From Paludisphaera soli (lineage in GTDB: Bacteria > Planctomycetota > Planctomycetia > Isosphaerales > Isosphaeraceae), in NCBI RefSeq assembly GCF_011064595.1, contig NZ_JAALJI010000040.1, positions 1-37,720 on the forward strand: a DNA stretch of 37,720 nt, given 5' to 3'. Shown in pieces: positions 37,356 to 37,720 of the stretch (position 1 is its first letter; every line of letters starts with the position of its first letter). The position numbers and the translations under genes were made by a program. Under the pieces are notes generated by a model. The model was not told where the DNA came from. It searched no databases and was given only the letters and a program-made list of their open reading frames with translations.

Positions 37356-37720
37356 CTATGGGGCGGCGCAGACCGGCTTGATCAGCTCGGGGTCGGCCAG
37401 GGCGACGTCCATGACGGCGACGGCGGCCCCCATCAGGTCCTCCCAACGGGGGTGGAGGCGGTTGGACCAGGAGTGCGAGCGGAAGTGGTGCCACAAGTTC
37501 TCGATCGGGTTCAGCTCGGGCGAGTACGGCGGCAGCCGGATCAGCGAGACGTTCTCCGGCACCTCCAGCGCCCCGGCCACGTGGAACCCCGCCCCGCCCC
37601 AGATCAGCACGGCGTGCACCTCCGGGGCGAGCCGGCGCGAGAGCTCGGCCAGGAAGACGTCGATCGCCTCCGCGTCCAGTCCGGGCATGATGATCCCGGA
37701 CGTCGCCCCGGTGGCGGGGC
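37356..37720 (-). CDS. IS630-family transposase, 3' part (runs off the window)
   Basis: The C-terminal 120 or so residues of a second, different IS630-type transposase; the 5' part lies beyond the right edge (the frame is open to 37720, reading ATGATSGIIMPGLDAEAIDV). Motifs: second catalytic Asp position altered to G in VLIWGGAGFHVAG (family: W.DNA..H), and the third acidic residue in LPPYSPELNPIENLWHHFR, intact. It ends at 37356. The Asp-to-Gly change in WDNA suggests that the protein may be inactive, unless this subgroup differs. The element end should lie in the 55 bases between here and the neighbouring element. Nested or adjacent insertion cannot be resolved from this window. Confidence 0.85.
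   Translation of the reverse strand, partial: PATGATSGIIMPGLDAEAIDVFLAELSRRLAPEVHAVLIWGGAGFHVAGALEVPENVSLIRLPPYSPELNPIENLWHHFRSHSWSNRLHPRWEDLMGAAVAVMDVALADPELIKPVCAAP

Overview
The window is GC-rich DNA (about two thirds G+C). Its protein content suggests a free-living planctomycete, probably near the Isosphaeraceae. This is inferred from large multi-PAS sensor kinases, a YfdX protein, stand-alone UBP zinc-finger and cNMP/thioredoxin-reductase-like proteins, IS630 elements and loose gene packing. No 16S rRNA or tRNA gene was seen, so the host assignment is a guess.

Layout. 213-7257 (minus strand): dnaK, an HdeD-like membrane protein, a YfdX protein, a triple-BON protein, a membrane protein with an RCK_C domain, and a luciferase-type oxidoreductase. 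8055-9908 (plus): glutathione-independent formaldehyde dehydrogenase and a GlcG/HbpS protein. 10593-18025: a 1849-residue hybrid kinase ending in an Hpt domain, divergent from an NtrC-type sigma-54 activator. 18511-24712 (plus): Hsp20, a bestrophin-like channel, PfpI/DJ-1, thioredoxin 2, aldo/keto reductase, UBP zinc finger and a cNMP-binding thioredoxin-reductase-like flavoprotein. 24920-27512: an MDR oxidoreductase and a succinate-semialdehyde-type dehydrogenase. 28877-31777: a PAS kinase with its LuxR-type regulator. 32930-35942: a small orphan protein and a PAS-GAF-HD-GYP protein. 36179-37720: one broken IS630 element and the end of a second. Decayed fragments (aldehyde dehydrogenase, class III aminotransferase, receiver domain, transposases) lie in the long spacers.

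Main result. Four genes (BON, luciferase-type oxidoreductase, formaldehyde dehydrogenase, hsp20) each have a GG-N10-GC, sigma-54-like -24/-12 element. Each also has a pair of GACA-N3-TGTC-like near-palindromes 29-31 bp apart, with the nearer one centred 141-152 bp upstream of the -12 GC. This is the expected layout of enhancer sites for a sigma-54 activator, and such an activator with an intact GAFTGA loop is encoded directly upstream of hsp20. I infer a local phosphorelay (hybrid kinase, receiver, Hpt, NtrC-type regulator) driving a protein-folding, envelope and aldehyde stress regulon.

The gene set (HdeD, YfdX, Hsp20, thioredoxin, an RCK-type potassium-related protein, plus DnaK) also resembles the cargo of the enterobacterial locus of heat resistance (tLST). 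Here it is spread over single transcription units and lacks ClpK and FtsH.
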